In this document: piece by piece, positions 24,278 through 33,712 of the stretch
Layout of the letters: each line of letters begins with the position of its first letter
How positions within the stretch are numbered: the first letter of the stretch is position 1
Assembly: GCA_963800505.1 (NCBI GenBank)
Contig: CAWDBL010000013.1
Span: forward strand, 1 to 64,000
DNA length: 64,000 nt
From: Fodinibacter sp963800505
GTDB lineage: Bacteria > Actinomycetota > Actinomycetes > Actinomycetales > Dermatophilaceae
Reading direction: 5' to 3'
Made by a program: the position numbers and the translations under genes
The notes under the pieces: generated by a model
What the model saw: the letters and a program-made list of their open reading frames with translations, nothing else
What the model was told of the DNA's origin: nothing
Database searches by the model: none

Positions 24278-24681
24278 CGACATCCCCCTTCATCAACGTC
24301 ACAACTCATTCGGTATGTCGGTGGGAAGGGTCAACGTACATAGACCCATCCGGACTCGGCACCGTTTCGCCTTGGAGCAAATCATCAGAATCACTGGCAA
24401 CTCCATAGTGGGCCCGCCCATCGCGGCATGAGAGCGAAGCCTAGGGGCGGCTCTCGACGAGCATCAGCCAAGACTCCGGCGACCGCGATCGTGGTTTCTC
24501 CGTCGAATGCACTGGCAGGCAGCTACGGTCGCGAAGTGAGCCTCAAGCCACTTGACCCGCTGGCGATCCTCTTCATCTGGACCGTCTTGTTCTAGTTGGG
24601 TGCTTCGTGATCCGCCTTGCTGTCCGGGTCTGTCGCCGATGCGAGAGCGACGCGTGTCGATCGCTGATACTCGCTGGCCGG
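24278..24681. other. intergenic stretch without a recognisable gene
   Basis: About 400 bp between the divergent small-protein operon and the regulator promoter. A 19-codon frame from GTG 24536 (SLKPLDPLAILFIWTVLF) looks like the start of a lost membrane protein and ends at a stop at 24593. Nothing else is seen. Confidence 0.35.
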
Positions 24682-24710
24682 TTGACCTGAGCGAGTCCTA
24701 CAGTCAATAT
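24682..24710 (+). promoter_or_regulatory. candidate promoter for regulator gene
   Basis: TTGACC (24682-24687), a 17 bp spacer and CAATAT (24705-24710) form a plausible sigma-70-type promoter 54 bp upstream of the ATPase-LuxR start. Confidence 0.35.
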
Positions 24711-24763
24711 CGAGGCCCCGGTCAAGCGTTGGCGCTGCGCCGCTGTCCAGCCCGGGGAGGGAT

Positions 24764-27337
24764 ATGGGCGAATCCGAAGAACTGTTCGAACGTAGCCGAG
24801 AGTTGGCACTGCTCTCGCAGGCGCTTGAGCGGGCCAGGTCGGGCACCGGGGGCGTGGTGCTGCTGAGTGGCGAGGCCGGTATCGGGAAGACATCGGTCCT
24901 GCGAGCCTTCCTGGCGACCCTGCCCGAGGACGTGGTGGCGCTGACCGGAGCGGGCGAGGATCTGCATACCTCGCGCGTCCTCGGACCGTTCCGCGAGATG
25001 TTCCCGGACCACCAGCTGCCCGACGCCGACCGCGCGGTCGAGCTCCTGCTGGCCCCGCCCGACGGATCGTCGGCGGTGGTCGCCGTGGTCGACGACGCCC
25101 ACTGGGCCGACGACGCCTCGCTCGACGTCATCCGCTACGTTGGCCGCCGGGTCGGGGCCACGCGGCTCCTGCTCGTCGTGGCGTTCCGACGAGACGACGG
25201 CCCCGACGACCAAGCCCTGCGCAGCCTGCTGGGCGTGCTGGTCGACCCGGCCGTCCTCCGCATCGAGCTCACGGGGTTGTCCGAGGGCGTGGTCCGCGAG
25301 TTGGCCCGGAAGGCCGGCCTCCCATGGGACCGCGTCCGCGACCTTGGCGGGAACCCATTCCTGGTCACCGAGGTCCTTCGGGCACCTCACACCGAGCTGC
25401 CGACGCGCATCCGCGACGTCGTCGTCGGCCGGGTCGCGGCCCTGCCCGCGCCGGTCCGGGACCTCATGGAGACGCTCGCCGTCGTCCCCGGGGCCGCGCC
25501 GCTCGAGGTGCTCGAGGGCCTGGGCGTCGGCGACATCGCGCTGGTGGACGCCGCGACGCGGGCCGGCCTCGTGCAGCTGCGCCGCGGCCGGGTGTCCTAC
25601 CACCACGAGATCTCCCGGCGGGCGATGCAGTCGTCGATGTCGGCCGCCGCCAGGTCCCTGCTCCACCGCCGCGTCCTGGCGGTCCTCGAGGGTCTCGACG
25701 CCGACCCGGCGCTGCTCCTACACCACGCGCTCGGGGCCCAGGACCAACGGGCGGTCGCCCGGCACGCCCCGACGGCCGCGGCCCGGGGGCTGCGGGCGGA
25801 GGCCCACCGGGAGACGCTGACGGCCGCTCGGGCCGCCCTGGCCGACGACGTCCCCACGGATCCGGCGGTCCGGGCGGCGATGCACGGAATGGCGACCCAG
25901 GCCTGCTTCAGCCTCAACCGGCTCACCGAGGCCTGGGACCACGCCTGCTCCGCGGTCGAGGGCTGGTCCGAGGTCGCCCGCGGGTCGGCGCCGCACGCCC
26001 AGGCCCTGGTGGACAAGGCCCGCATCGCCGGCCTGCGCGGTGAGGCGGGCCTCGTTGCCGTGTGCGCCGGGGACATCATCTCCTTCACGGGGCCGGCCCC
26101 CACGCCGGCCCTGGTCCAGGCCCACGCGACGCTCGCCAACCTCGCGGCGATCTCCGGCGACAGCGACGGAGCCCTCCGGCACGGGGCACGGGGCGCCGCC
26201 GTCGCCGATGCCCTCGGGGACCCCGCCCTGCAGGCCTGCGTCGCGGTGTCCGTGAGCCTCGCGCGCGCGGCGTCCGGCGACGTCCGGGGCGCCGTGGAGG
26301 CCCTGGAGCACGCGGTGGGCGTGCTGCGCGCGCACGGGGACGCCGAGCAGGAGGGTCGCGCCCTGGCCAACCTGGCCGTCATCCACCTCGCGGTCGGCGA
26401 CACGAGGCTGACCCGGCGCCACCTGGAGGCCGCCGTCGCGCTCGCCCAGGAGCACGACCAGGCCAGCCTGCGGTACTTCGCGACCGCGCACCTCGCCAAC
26501 CTGGACCTCGTCGCCGGGCAGTGGGACCGCGCCGAGACGTCCCTGCGGGAGATCCTCGACACCCAGCCCGACGCCGCGGCGCTGCGCACGCTGCCGGAGG
26601 CCTTCCTCGGGCGGCTCCTCCTGCGCCGCGGCCGGCCCGAGGGCCGCGAGCTGCTGGCCGACGCGTGGCGGGGGTCGACGGCCTCGGGTCAGGTGAGACG
26701 GATGCTGCACGCGGCCGCAGGCCACCTGGAGCTCGCGTGGCTCGACGCCGACCCCGTGGCCGGTCGCCGCTGGGGTGACCGGTGCCTGGACCTGGCCGAG
26801 CGCTGCGGCTCTCCCGTCGCCGACGCCGACGCCCGGCGGTGGCTGCGTCTGCTCGCGCTGCCGGTCGAGCCGCCGGAGTCCTCCTGGAGCGGCCGCCAGG
26901 CCGAGGTCGCCGTCGACCCCGGGCCCTTCGAGAGCGCCGTGACCATGACCGGGTCCACCGATCCGGCGACGGCGGTCCGCGGCGTGCGCGCCCTGGAGCG
27001 GCTGGGGGCCGTGGCAACGGCGGACCGGGTCCGTTCGACGCTCCGCGAGCGCGGGGTCAGGGGGCTGCCCCGCCGGACGAGCACGAGCCAGCGGAGCACG
27101 ACGCGGGCGAGGAGTGGCCTCACCCCGCGCCAGCACGAGGTCCTCAGCCTCGTCGCGGAAGGGCTGAGCACCCGCGAGATCGCGGACCGGCTGTACCTGT
27201 CCGGCCGCACGGTCGACAACCACATCGGGGCCGCACTGGACCGGCTCATGGTGTCCGACCGACGGGCGGCGGTCCGGGCGGCGGGGCTCGGCGCGGGGCC
27301 CGAGCAGTCGGGTGCTGGGCCTGCCGAGTCTGGGTAG
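24764..27337 (+). CDS. large ATPase-LuxR family regulator (second IPT module)
   Basis: An 857-residue regulator. The N-terminal AAA ATPase has Walker A GEAGIGKTS near residue 35 and Walker B VAVVDDAHWAD near 107. A helical-repeat middle has many Ala/Leu helices. The C-terminal LuxR HTH is at about 785-845 (LTPRQHEVLSLVAEGLSTRE, then IADRLYLSGRTVDNHI). Start ATG 24764 follows GGGGAGGG. It is followed after 87 bp by the IPT/collagen-like gene in the same direction. The relation mirrors the regulator/IPT pair at 8882-13889, although the two regulators are only distantly alike and this one is much more GC-biased. The likely role is activation of the downstream gene; the signal is unknown. Confidence 0.88.
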   Translation: MGESEELFERSRELALLSQALERARSGTGGVVLLSGEAGIGKTSVLRAFLATLPEDVVALTGAGEDLHTSRVLGPFREMFPDHQLPDADRAVELLLAPPDGSSAVVAVVDDAHWADDASLDVIRYVGRRVGATRLLLVVAFRRDDGPDDQALRSLLGVLVDPAVLRIELTGLSEGVVRELARKAGLPWDRVRDLGGNPFLVTEVLRAPHTELPTRIRDVVVGRVAALPAPVRDLMETLAVVPGAAPLEVLEGLGVGDIALVDAATRAGLVQLRRGRVSYHHEISRRAMQSSMSAAARSLLHRRVLAVLEGLDADPALLLHHALGAQDQRAVARHAPTAAARGLRAEAHRETLTAARAALADDVPTDPAVRAAMHGMATQACFSLNRLTEAWDHACSAVEGWSEVARGSAPHAQALVDKARIAGLRGEAGLVAVCAGDIISFTGPAPTPALVQAHATLANLAAISGDSDGALRHGARGAAVADALGDPALQACVAVSVSLARAASGDVRGAVEALEHAVGVLRAHGDAEQEGRALANLAVIHLAVGDTRLTRRHLEAAVALAQEHDQASLRYFATAHLANLDLVAGQWDRAETSLREILDTQPDAAALRTLPEAFLGRLLLRRGRPEGRELLADAWRGSTASGQVRRMLHAAAGHLELAWLDADPVAGRRWGDRCLDLAERCGSPVADADARRWLRLLALPVEPPESSWSGRQAEVAVDPGPFESAVTMTGSTDPATAVRGVRALERLGAVATADRVRSTLRERGVRGLPRRTSTSQRSTTRARSGLTPRQHEVLSLVAEGLSTREIADRLYLSGRTVDNHIGAALDRLMVSDRRAAVRAAGLGAGPEQSGAGPAESG

Positions 27338-27424
27338 TCACTACTCTCGTCGGCCCCGGCCCGACTCCCTAGCGTCGACAGGACTGGTGGCCGCCGGCCA
27401 CCTCCGAGCGGGGGAGCCGCAGCC

Positions 27425-30400
27425 ATGTCCACGACCTCAGCACGTTCCACCTCAACGGTCCCTCGGGACAGGTCCGCCGCGTTGCTGGACCGGTACGTCG
27501 CCGTCGTCGGCGCCGGCGCCCGGGACAGGGTCCGCGTCATCACCGAGCAGCGCGAGATCGACGCGCGCGCCAGGGTGCTCCAGGCCACGCTGAGGAGCCT
27601 GGGCATCGACGACCTCTCGACACAGGGTCGTCTCGCCCTCCACGACGAGGTGCTCGTCCGTCCCGGGCTGCGGACCGGTGCACCGCTCGGCCCGGTGCAG
27701 ACCTCGGACCCGCTCGTCGTGCCGGGACAGACCGTCGACCGTGGGCTCCCCGGCCGGGGAGCGAGCACCATCCAGGGCACGTGGAAGCGCAGCGCCCCGA
27801 TGCTCCGGCACCGCACCCTGCAGTCTTCGGACCCCGCCGTCCCCCGGCAGCAGCTCGAGCTGGACACGATCTCCAGCCCGGTGATCCTCGTCGACGAGGC
27901 GATCTGGGCCGTGGAGGACCTCGAGCTCGCCGCCGGCACCACCATCCTGCTCGATCCCAGCGTCCGCTACCTGACGATCCTCGCCCTGCGGATGTCGGTC
28001 GGGCGGAACTGCGTGGTCACCTGGACCCCGGTCGTTCCGGGCAAGCCCGGGGACCCGGTCCCCGGGGACGGGGGTGCCAGCTACCGCCCGACCACCCAGG
28101 AGTCCTACTCGGCCCTGTACAGCCCCGACGGGGGCGACGGAGCCCCCGGCGCCCCCGGCGACAAGGGCTCCCCGGGACAGGCGGCTCCCACCCTGGAGAT
28201 CTGGGCCCTGGAGGCCGATCGGATGCCGGAGTTCCGGCTCCGCGGGGGTGCAGGCGGACCCGGGGGGGACGGCGGCAACGGAGGGAACGGCGGCGACGGC
28301 GCCATGGGCCTTGACGCCGACGCCGACGGCCTCGTGTGCAAGCGCAACGCGGGCTTCGGCGGCGACGGGGGGGACGGCGGCAAGGGCGGTGACGGCGGCA
28401 AGGGCGGCAAGGGCGGCCGGGGCGGCGACGTCCACCTGTACCTGCCCGACGAGGTGCACGAGGCGGTCCTGGCGGCGGGGGTCACCCACGACTCCAGCGG
28501 CGGGGAGGGCGGCCAGGAGAACGGCCCCGACGGGGGCAGCTCGCCCGGCTCCCCGGGGATCTTCGGCCGGTTCGGGGAGGCGGGAGGTGCCCGCTGGCCA
28601 GGGTGCAAGGCGCGGCCCGAGCGGGCCGGGAGCATGGGTCGGCCCGGAGCGCCCGGGACCCGCGGCCCCAAGGGCGGGACCGGAGGCACCGGCGAGCTCA
28701 CCGCAGCGGTCATCACCGACGACGAGTTCCGCGACAAGTGGACCGACCCGCAGATCCGCCGGGTCACCCCGAACAGCGTCCGGGTGGGCGAGACCGTGCA
28801 GGTCACCGGGGCCAACTTCACCCGGACGAGCCTGGTCTCCTTCGCCGGGCACGGCGTGGCCACGACGTACGTCTCCGACACCCTGCTCACCGCGACCGTG
28901 CCGGACCTGCCCGCGGGCGAGACCGAGGTGCTCGTCGTGACGACCACGGAGCGGAGCAACCCGGCCGCCGTCACGGTGCTCGCCTCGATCACCTCGATCA
29001 CGCCGTACCCCGCCCGGCTGGGGCAGAGGATCACCATCCACGGCTCCGGCTTCGCGCCCGGAAGCCGGGTGATGTTCCGTCATTACGAGCTCGAGGCCGA
29101 GAACGTCATCGGCACCGACTCGCAGGTGACGGTGCGGCTGCCGGCGCCGTCCGGGCCGTTCGAGGATTTCGGCGGGGTCGCCGCGATCTCGGTCCGCAGC
29201 CCCGACGGGGCAATCTCGGGCTCCGTGGACCTGCCGCTGCGGCACGTCGTCGACACCGGTTTCGACGGGCTGCGGGACGCGTACTCCTTCAAGAACGCCG
29301 ACGTCCACGGAGTCGCCGACGGCGCGACCTTCCACGACACCTACGGGACCTTCGACGTCGACGTCCAGTGGGTGCTCAACACGGTGCTCACCGGCATCTG
29401 GTACGCGTGGTACCTCGACTTCTTCAACGGCGACGACCCGCCCGGGTACTCCACGGGCTTCTCGACGACGGCCGCCGACGCCTACTGGAGCGGTGGGAGC
29501 GGCCTGTTCGCCCGCTACCAGGGGCTGGGCGAGGTCGAGACGCTGCTCACCGTCGCCCAGGGCCACGTGCTGTCGTCGGAGGTCCTCCGCGACCTCATGG
29601 GCCAGGCCGCCGCCGGGGTGCGCCGGGCCCGGACCAGCGTCGACGAGATCGAGTCGACCTTCCGGACGATGATCACGATGACGCCCGACGAACGACGCGC
29701 GGCCGCGCCGGTCACCCAGCTGATGCCGGCCGGGTCGATCCTCACGCCGGGCTACCTCGACAAGCTGGCCGTCAGCCACGGGCTGCTGCCCGTCCGGGTG
29801 GAGCACCCCGTGGCCGGCGAGTCCTGGTACCGGCGGTTGCGGGTCTACGACAACGCAACGCCACACGAGGCCGGCTCGGAGTCGTACTTCACGGTGTCGG
29901 TGACCGATGACCGGGTGGACTTCACCTACGAGCACGAGGACCTCGCCGGCAACCTCGCCCGGGACCCCTACTCCCGCGACAGCGAGCACGGCTGGACCTT
30001 CAGCCGCGTCTCGCTCGCGGACTGCTGGCTCTCGGACGTCACGATGCCCACCGACTTCCTCGTGCTGCTCTGCCCGGCCACCGCGGTCGTCGCCGACGCG
30101 CAGGGCCGGCGGTTCGGGGTGGCGGGCCGGCAGCGCTACGGCGACCTGCCCGGGGCGGGCGCCCCGCCCGGAGCGCCCGGCCTCTACCTGCTGCCTCCGG
30201 ACGAGGACCTCGCGGTCACCATCCACGGCACCGACACCGGCACCTACCGGCTCGGGCTGGTCAACGGGTCGGCCGGCACCTCGACGGCGTTGTGGGACGT
30301 CCCGGTCACCGACGGCTCCGTGGACGAGCTGACGGTGACGGCCGGGTCGATCTCCCTGCGGACCCACGGTGCGGAGAAGACCGTCTCGATCGTGCACGGC

Positions 30401-30685
30401 CGCTCGGACGGCTCCGAGGTCCACGCCGTCCGCCTCGACGGCGTGCCGATCGGCGCGCGTCCCACCGTCGTCGCGGTGAGCCCCACGCTGGACACCTTCG
30501 ACCTCGAGGCTCCCGGAGCCGCCCGGGTCTCCGTGGAGCTGCTCGGGCGCTCGGCTGAGTCCCGGGGCCGGCACCTCTTCCCGGACGTCGACGTGGCGGG
30601 TGGCCGCACTCACTTCGACGTGCGCGACTGGGGCGCGCTGGCTCATGACAGCCTCGTCATCACCCCCGTTCCGACGAGTGGTTGA
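27425..30685 (+). CDS. IPT/TIG protein with collagen-like segment
   Basis: A 1086-residue protein of unknown function. Residues 1-230 include a region with beta-helix texture (SPVILVDEAIWAVEDLELAA). A glycine-rich, partly Gly-X-Y collagen-like segment covers about 235-424. Two IPT/TIG domains follow (IRRVTPNSVRVGETVQVTGA at about 443-520; SITSITPYPARLGQRITIHG at about 521-610). The last 470 residues contain an unrecognised domain (FHDTYGTFDVDVQW, YWSGGSGLFARYQG) and beta-rich repeats. No signal peptide or membrane anchor is visible, although this composition is normally extracellular. Release by lysis or a non-classical route, or an internal structural role, are the alternatives. ATG 27425 follows GGGGGAG. 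TAGCGT at 27370 may be a -10 element. Confidence 0.75.
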   Translation: MSTTSARSTSTVPRDRSAALLDRYVAVVGAGARDRVRVITEQREIDARARVLQATLRSLGIDDLSTQGRLALHDEVLVRPGLRTGAPLGPVQTSDPLVVPGQTVDRGLPGRGASTIQGTWKRSAPMLRHRTLQSSDPAVPRQQLELDTISSPVILVDEAIWAVEDLELAAGTTILLDPSVRYLTILALRMSVGRNCVVTWTPVVPGKPGDPVPGDGGASYRPTTQESYSALYSPDGGDGAPGAPGDKGSPGQAAPTLEIWALEADRMPEFRLRGGAGGPGGDGGNGGNGGDGAMGLDADADGLVCKRNAGFGGDGGDGGKGGDGGKGGKGGRGGDVHLYLPDEVHEAVLAAGVTHDSSGGEGGQENGPDGGSSPGSPGIFGRFGEAGGARWPGCKARPERAGSMGRPGAPGTRGPKGGTGGTGELTAAVITDDEFRDKWTDPQIRRVTPNSVRVGETVQVTGANFTRTSLVSFAGHGVATTYVSDTLLTATVPDLPAGETEVLVVTTTERSNPAAVTVLASITSITPYPARLGQRITIHGSGFAPGSRVMFRHYELEAENVIGTDSQVTVRLPAPSGPFEDFGGVAAISVRSPDGAISGSVDLPLRHVVDTGFDGLRDAYSFKNADVHGVADGATFHDTYGTFDVDVQWVLNTVLTGIWYAWYLDFFNGDDPPGYSTGFSTTAADAYWSGGSGLFARYQGLGEVETLLTVAQGHVLSSEVLRDLMGQAAAGVRRARTSVDEIESTFRTMITMTPDERRAAAPVTQLMPAGSILTPGYLDKLAVSHGLLPVRVEHPVAGESWYRRLRVYDNATPHEAGSESYFTVSVTDDRVDFTYEHEDLAGNLARDPYSRDSEHGWTFSRVSLADCWLSDVTMPTDFLVLLCPATAVVADAQGRRFGVAGRQRYGDLPGAGAPPGAPGLYLLPPDEDLAVTIHGTDTGTYRLGLVNGSAGTSTALWDVPVTDGSVDELTVTAGSISLRTHGAEKTVSIVHGRSDGSEVHAVRLDGVPIGARPTVVAVSPTLDTFDLEAPGAARVSVELLGRSAESRGRHLFPDVDVAGGRTHFDVRDWGALAHDSLVITPVPTSG
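28127..28695 (+). repeat. collagen-like / glycine-rich coding repeat
   Basis: This segment encodes runs such as GDGAPGAPGDKGSPG, GGAGGPGGDGGNGGNGG, GGDGGDGGKGGDGGKGG and GSMGRPGAPGTRGPKGG. The ends are proline-containing Gly-X-Y triplets (true collagen style) and the middle is Gly-Gly-X. The DNA is correspondingly repetitive (GGCGGCAAGGGCGG type), which favours length change by slippage. Confidence 0.8.
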
Positions 30686-30838
30686 TGAGTCCTCTGTGGT
30701 GGAGCCGGCCGTCGGCGATCTCCCTACACCCCCGGGTCTACCCGCCGATGCCCTGACCCGCGAAAGCGGTTCGCAAGCCGGCCCCCGGCGTTCCCCGAGA
30801 AGGCATCCTCATGCGGCATGAGTGCGTCTCTTCAATAG

Positions 30839-31131
30839 TTACGCGCTCAGTCCGTTCCGGCGCTTGATCGGCAGCCAGGTCTCCAACGAGCGACCGAGTG
30901 ATTCCCCGAGCCGTTCTCCGATGACGCAGAGCGTCTCCTCCCAGGGGTGCCCGAAGGTTCCCTCGGTGAAGTCATGGGTCAGAAACGCGAAGTGGTCGCC
31001 ATCGGGGTACACCGGGACTCGCCAGTCCGCCCGCCGAACCGGGAGTCGAAGGTAGCCCAGTACTCGCCGTACTCGTCTGGACCCAGTTCTGTCCATGCGT
31101 CGTCAGGCGGCTCTGCGAAGCGCTCGCTCAC
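30839..31131 (-). pseudogene. DUF2716-like protein, frameshifted
   Basis: From GTG 31131 the N-terminal part reads SERFAEPPDDAWTELGPDEY with further GEYWATFDSRFG. The C-terminal part, in another frame, reads DWRVPVYPDGDHFAFLTHDF then GTFGHPWEETLCVIG, which matches the DUF2716 pattern (GTFGHPWE, VxG). The frames switch at about 31021-31045. Function unknown even for intact members, which are small cytoplasmic proteins. Confidence 0.55.
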
Positions 31132-31816
31132 GGCCCACACCCTAGAGCGAGCGACGCATTCATATCGGCATGATCGGCTCCCTCCTCATGAAGGGAGTCC
31201 ATGGGATCCGACGCGGCTGGCACCGGCTCCGTCACCCACCCGGGTGGTGGGACGAGATCGATGCCGTCTACGGGGACACGAGGAGCCTGGAGCGAGCAAG
31301 TCGGCCGGTGCCGCCGGCCTCGGCGGCCACATCTCCGGAGGCGTCGGCTAGCTCAAGCCACCCGTTGTACGCAGCGTTGGGGGTACCCAGCCGGTCGCGA
31401 TCTGGCTGGTGATGCTCCTGCTCTCTGCAGGGCTGGCGGTGACGGCTCGGTACCCGGTGGTCTCCGGGTACTCGTTAGTCGGGGTACCGATCGTCGCGGT
31501 CGCCGGGTGGGCTGACATCGAGCTGGCGTGGGTCCGATTCGGTGCCAGCTCAATCTCGGGGGAGACCTCCCCTGGCCCAGCTGGCCGTGCCGGTGGACGT
31601 CCTGCTTCGGGTGTCGGTGGACGTACCACCAGACGGGCCGTTGGCTCCTGCACCGGTGCGAGCGCCGAACGTTTCGTGGTCGGCTGGGTACTCCTCAACA
31701 CCCCACGTGCCGGACGTCGCGTCGACGAAGACCTCAGCGTTGCGAGGGTGGTCGTGAAGGAACGCCCAGAACACCGCGAGGGTGACACCCTCGCTCTGCG
31801 CACGCCCGCTCTCGTG
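31132..31816. other. 685 bp of decayed sequence
   Basis: No intact gene. Two coding-like pieces stand out. On the plus strand around 31393-31570 there is a two-helix membrane texture (VAIWLVMLLLSAGLAV, VVSGYSLVGVPIVAVAGW). On the minus strand around 31640-31800 there is VTLAVFWAFLHDHPRNAEVF followed by VDATSGTWGVEEYP. Neither has a proper start or a recognisable family. Confidence 0.35.
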
Positions 31817-32356
31817 TCATAAGGACGAGATGCGCTCGCGGGGTGTCCCATCGGCTCGGGTGACGAGGCCCTCGCTACGAAAACCCGCTTGATGTGTCAG
31901 GAAATCCGTGTGGCGATCATGGGGCGGCAAGTCGATCCAGAGCCGAACCAGCTGGCAGGAACCCCGCAAGTACGCCGTCCACACGGCCATGCCCTTGACG
32001 ACGACCTTGCGCTCGGACTCGACCGCCGTGCCCCAGCCCGACAGTTCCGCTGTGAGGTCGTGTCGCTGGACGACCGCCGCGAAGAGCGGTTCGTTGTCGG
32101 GGCTGAACATGCCCACGAGATCTGCCCGACCCGTCGCTCGCATGGCGTCCCACTCCGCGATGAGGTCGACTGTCTCCTGCTCTGACCCTGGAACGCGCAG
32201 CAGGTCGCCCCACTCGTAGCCCCTCCTGGAGGCAAGCGCCGCCAGGGCAGCGGCGTCATCCGTTGTGACTCCTCGGACGACCCACTCACCGGTCCGGAGC
32301 TCGCCCGGGAGCACCACGGATATCTCGTCGTCGTGAGAACGCCTTCTCCACTCCAT
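31817..32356 (-). CDS. GNAT-like acetyltransferase
   Basis: A 179-residue protein starting at ATG 32356. Its layout is that of a GNAT acetyltransferase: VRGVTTDDAAALAALASRRG at the start, SPDNEPLFAAVVQRHDLTAE in the middle strands, LVRLWIDLPPHDRHTDFLTH as the late strand-helix, and AGFRSEGL as the C-terminal motif. The acetyl-CoA loop is not obvious, so the assignment is moderate. It is surrounded by relics and has no operon partner. Confidence 0.6.
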   Translation of the reverse strand: MEWRRRSHDDEISVVLPGELRTGEWVVRGVTTDDAAALAALASRRGYEWGDLLRVPGSEQETVDLIAEWDAMRATGRADLVGMFSPDNEPLFAAVVQRHDLTAELSGWGTAVESERKVVVKGMAVWTAYLRGSCQLVRLWIDLPPHDRHTDFLTHQAGFRSEGLVTRADGTPRERISSL

Positions 32357-32519
32357 GATTGACCCTATCGCCAGTGAACTCGAACGGGCCATGGCCGAGA
32401 GCCCCCCGGCTTGCCCGCGCGCATCGGCAGGGCCGGTCCGCGCGAGGCGCGGCATGAGCGACGGTGTCACCCCGAGCCTGCTACTTCGACGCGACGGTCG
32501 CCCAATACACGGTGGCCCG

Positions 32520-32660
32520 CTACCAGGTGCCGTGCTCGTTGACTTCGTCATTGCCTACGGTCACGTCGGCTGGGCAGGTCGATCGTGCGGGCTCGGGAGA
32601 GGTGACGACCCCGTCGGTGCAGCCGAACGCGGCATCCCGACCAGTGGATCGGGGTGCGCG
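32520..32660 (-). pseudogene. C-terminal fragment of an exported-looking protein
   Basis: A frame ending at the stop 32520-32522 reads RDAAFGCTDGVVTSPEPARS then TCPADVTVGNDEVNEHGTW, with paired cysteines. It resembles the end of a secreted or lipoprotein gene whose 5' part is gone. The rest of 32357-32672 is empty. Family not recognised. Confidence 0.35.
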
Positions 32661-32672
32661 ACGGCCTTCGCG

Positions 32673-33326
32673 TCAGGTGACCGCGTCGACGGCCTCGTCG
32701 ATCGGCGTCTGCCCGTCGTTGAACTCGATGAACCTGCCGATGGTGCCGGGCTTGGCGAGAACGGCCTCGATCACCCGGGCGACGTTCTCCCGGGACACCT
32801 CACCGGGCGGGAGATCGGCACCGACGTCGATCCGACCGGACGCGACCGCCTGGGTGAGCGTGCTGGGACCAAGGATCGTCCAAGACAGGTCCGTCCCGCG
32901 CAGGTACTCGTCCGCGGCGGCCTTCGCCTCGTAGTAGGCGAACATCCCCTCGTCCGGTGAGACGCCGTGGTCGACGCGGGATCCCTTGAAGGAGACCATC
33001 ACGTAGCGAGACGCACCGGCCATCCCCGCCGCGTCCATGGAGCGGATCGCGGCATCACGATCCACGGCATAGGTGCGCTCGGTGTTGCCGCCACCCGCAC
33101 CCGCCGACCACACGACGGCGTCGTACCCACCGAGCAGCTCCGCGAGCTGCTCGGTCGTCACATTCTCGACGTCAGCGATGACCGGTGTCGCACCGACCGC
33201 GGTGATGTCCGCGCTCTGCTGCGGGTCGCGAATGAAGGAGCTGACCGAGTGGGAGCTGTCGGTGAGGATTCGTGCCAGGTGAAGGGCGACTTTCCCATGC
33301 CCCCCGATGATCGCGATATTCGACAT
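32673..33326 (-). CDS. NAD(P)H-binding protein, atypical SDR (NmrA-like)
   Basis: A 217-residue single-domain Rossmann protein. NIAIIGGHGKVALHLARIL at the N-terminus contains the GGxGxxxxH/G dinucleotide loop. VVWSAGAGGG near residue 70, YYEAKAAADEYLRG near 130 (Tyr-x-x-x-Lys) and WTILGPSTLT near 150 follow the atypical short-chain dehydrogenase pattern. Members bind NAD(P)H and act as redox sensors or small-molecule reductases. AGGAG lies seven bases upstream of the ATG. It stands alone at the right edge of the accessory region. Confidence 0.85.
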   Translation of the reverse strand: MSNIAIIGGHGKVALHLARILTDSSHSVSSFIRDPQQSADITAVGATPVIADVENVTTEQLAELLGGYDAVVWSAGAGGGNTERTYAVDRDAAIRSMDAAGMAGASRYVMVSFKGSRVDHGVSPDEGMFAYYEAKAAADEYLRGTDLSWTILGPSTLTQAVASGRIDVGADLPPGEVSRENVARVIEAVLAKPGTIGRFIEFNDGQTPIDEAVDAVT

Positions 33327-33712
33327 GCGGCTCCTTCGGTCTGGTTCCTCGCCGTGTCGATCTTATGGGCTTCCTGGTGCGGTACCGGCTCCAGGCAACA
33401 GACGGGCCGCACGCAAGAGCGCGAGTTCCGGCGGGGCGCAGCAACCGGGCAACTCGGCGCTTCGACCGCGCATCAACACGATGGGCAGGCGCACCATCCG
33501 CGACCGATCGGGATGGTGAGCCGGGCATCAGCGAGTGTCTCTGTTCTGCGCTCAACCGAGCTGCTCTCTGCGACGAAGTCGACCAGGAGGGAACGGAGGT
33601 TCTCGCACCAGTACTCGGCCGTGCTCGAGGACGTTGACTGAGCGCCGGGGCGAACGCGGCGAACGCGGCGAGGTGGCTCGGTTCCGGAGGCTTCGTTGGC
33701 ACACTGGGCGGC
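33327..33712. other. intergenic stretch, no intact gene
   Basis: A minus-strand frame around 33485-33640 (STAEYWCENLRSLLVDFVAE) has some coding texture but no clear start, and no family is recognised. Just before the next gene, GGCGAACGC is repeated in tandem near 33650-33668. Confidence 0.3.

Noticed and set aside
28248..28430. Possible CRISPR-like or minisatellite array
   Set aside because: The repeats are three-base periodic and encode Gly-Gly-X in a long gene; there are no constant repeats with unique spacers.
27452..30646. 1064-residue minus-strand frame
   Set aside because: Antisense of the IPT/collagen-like gene. GC-rich repeats keep all frames open; no domain or ribosome site supports it.
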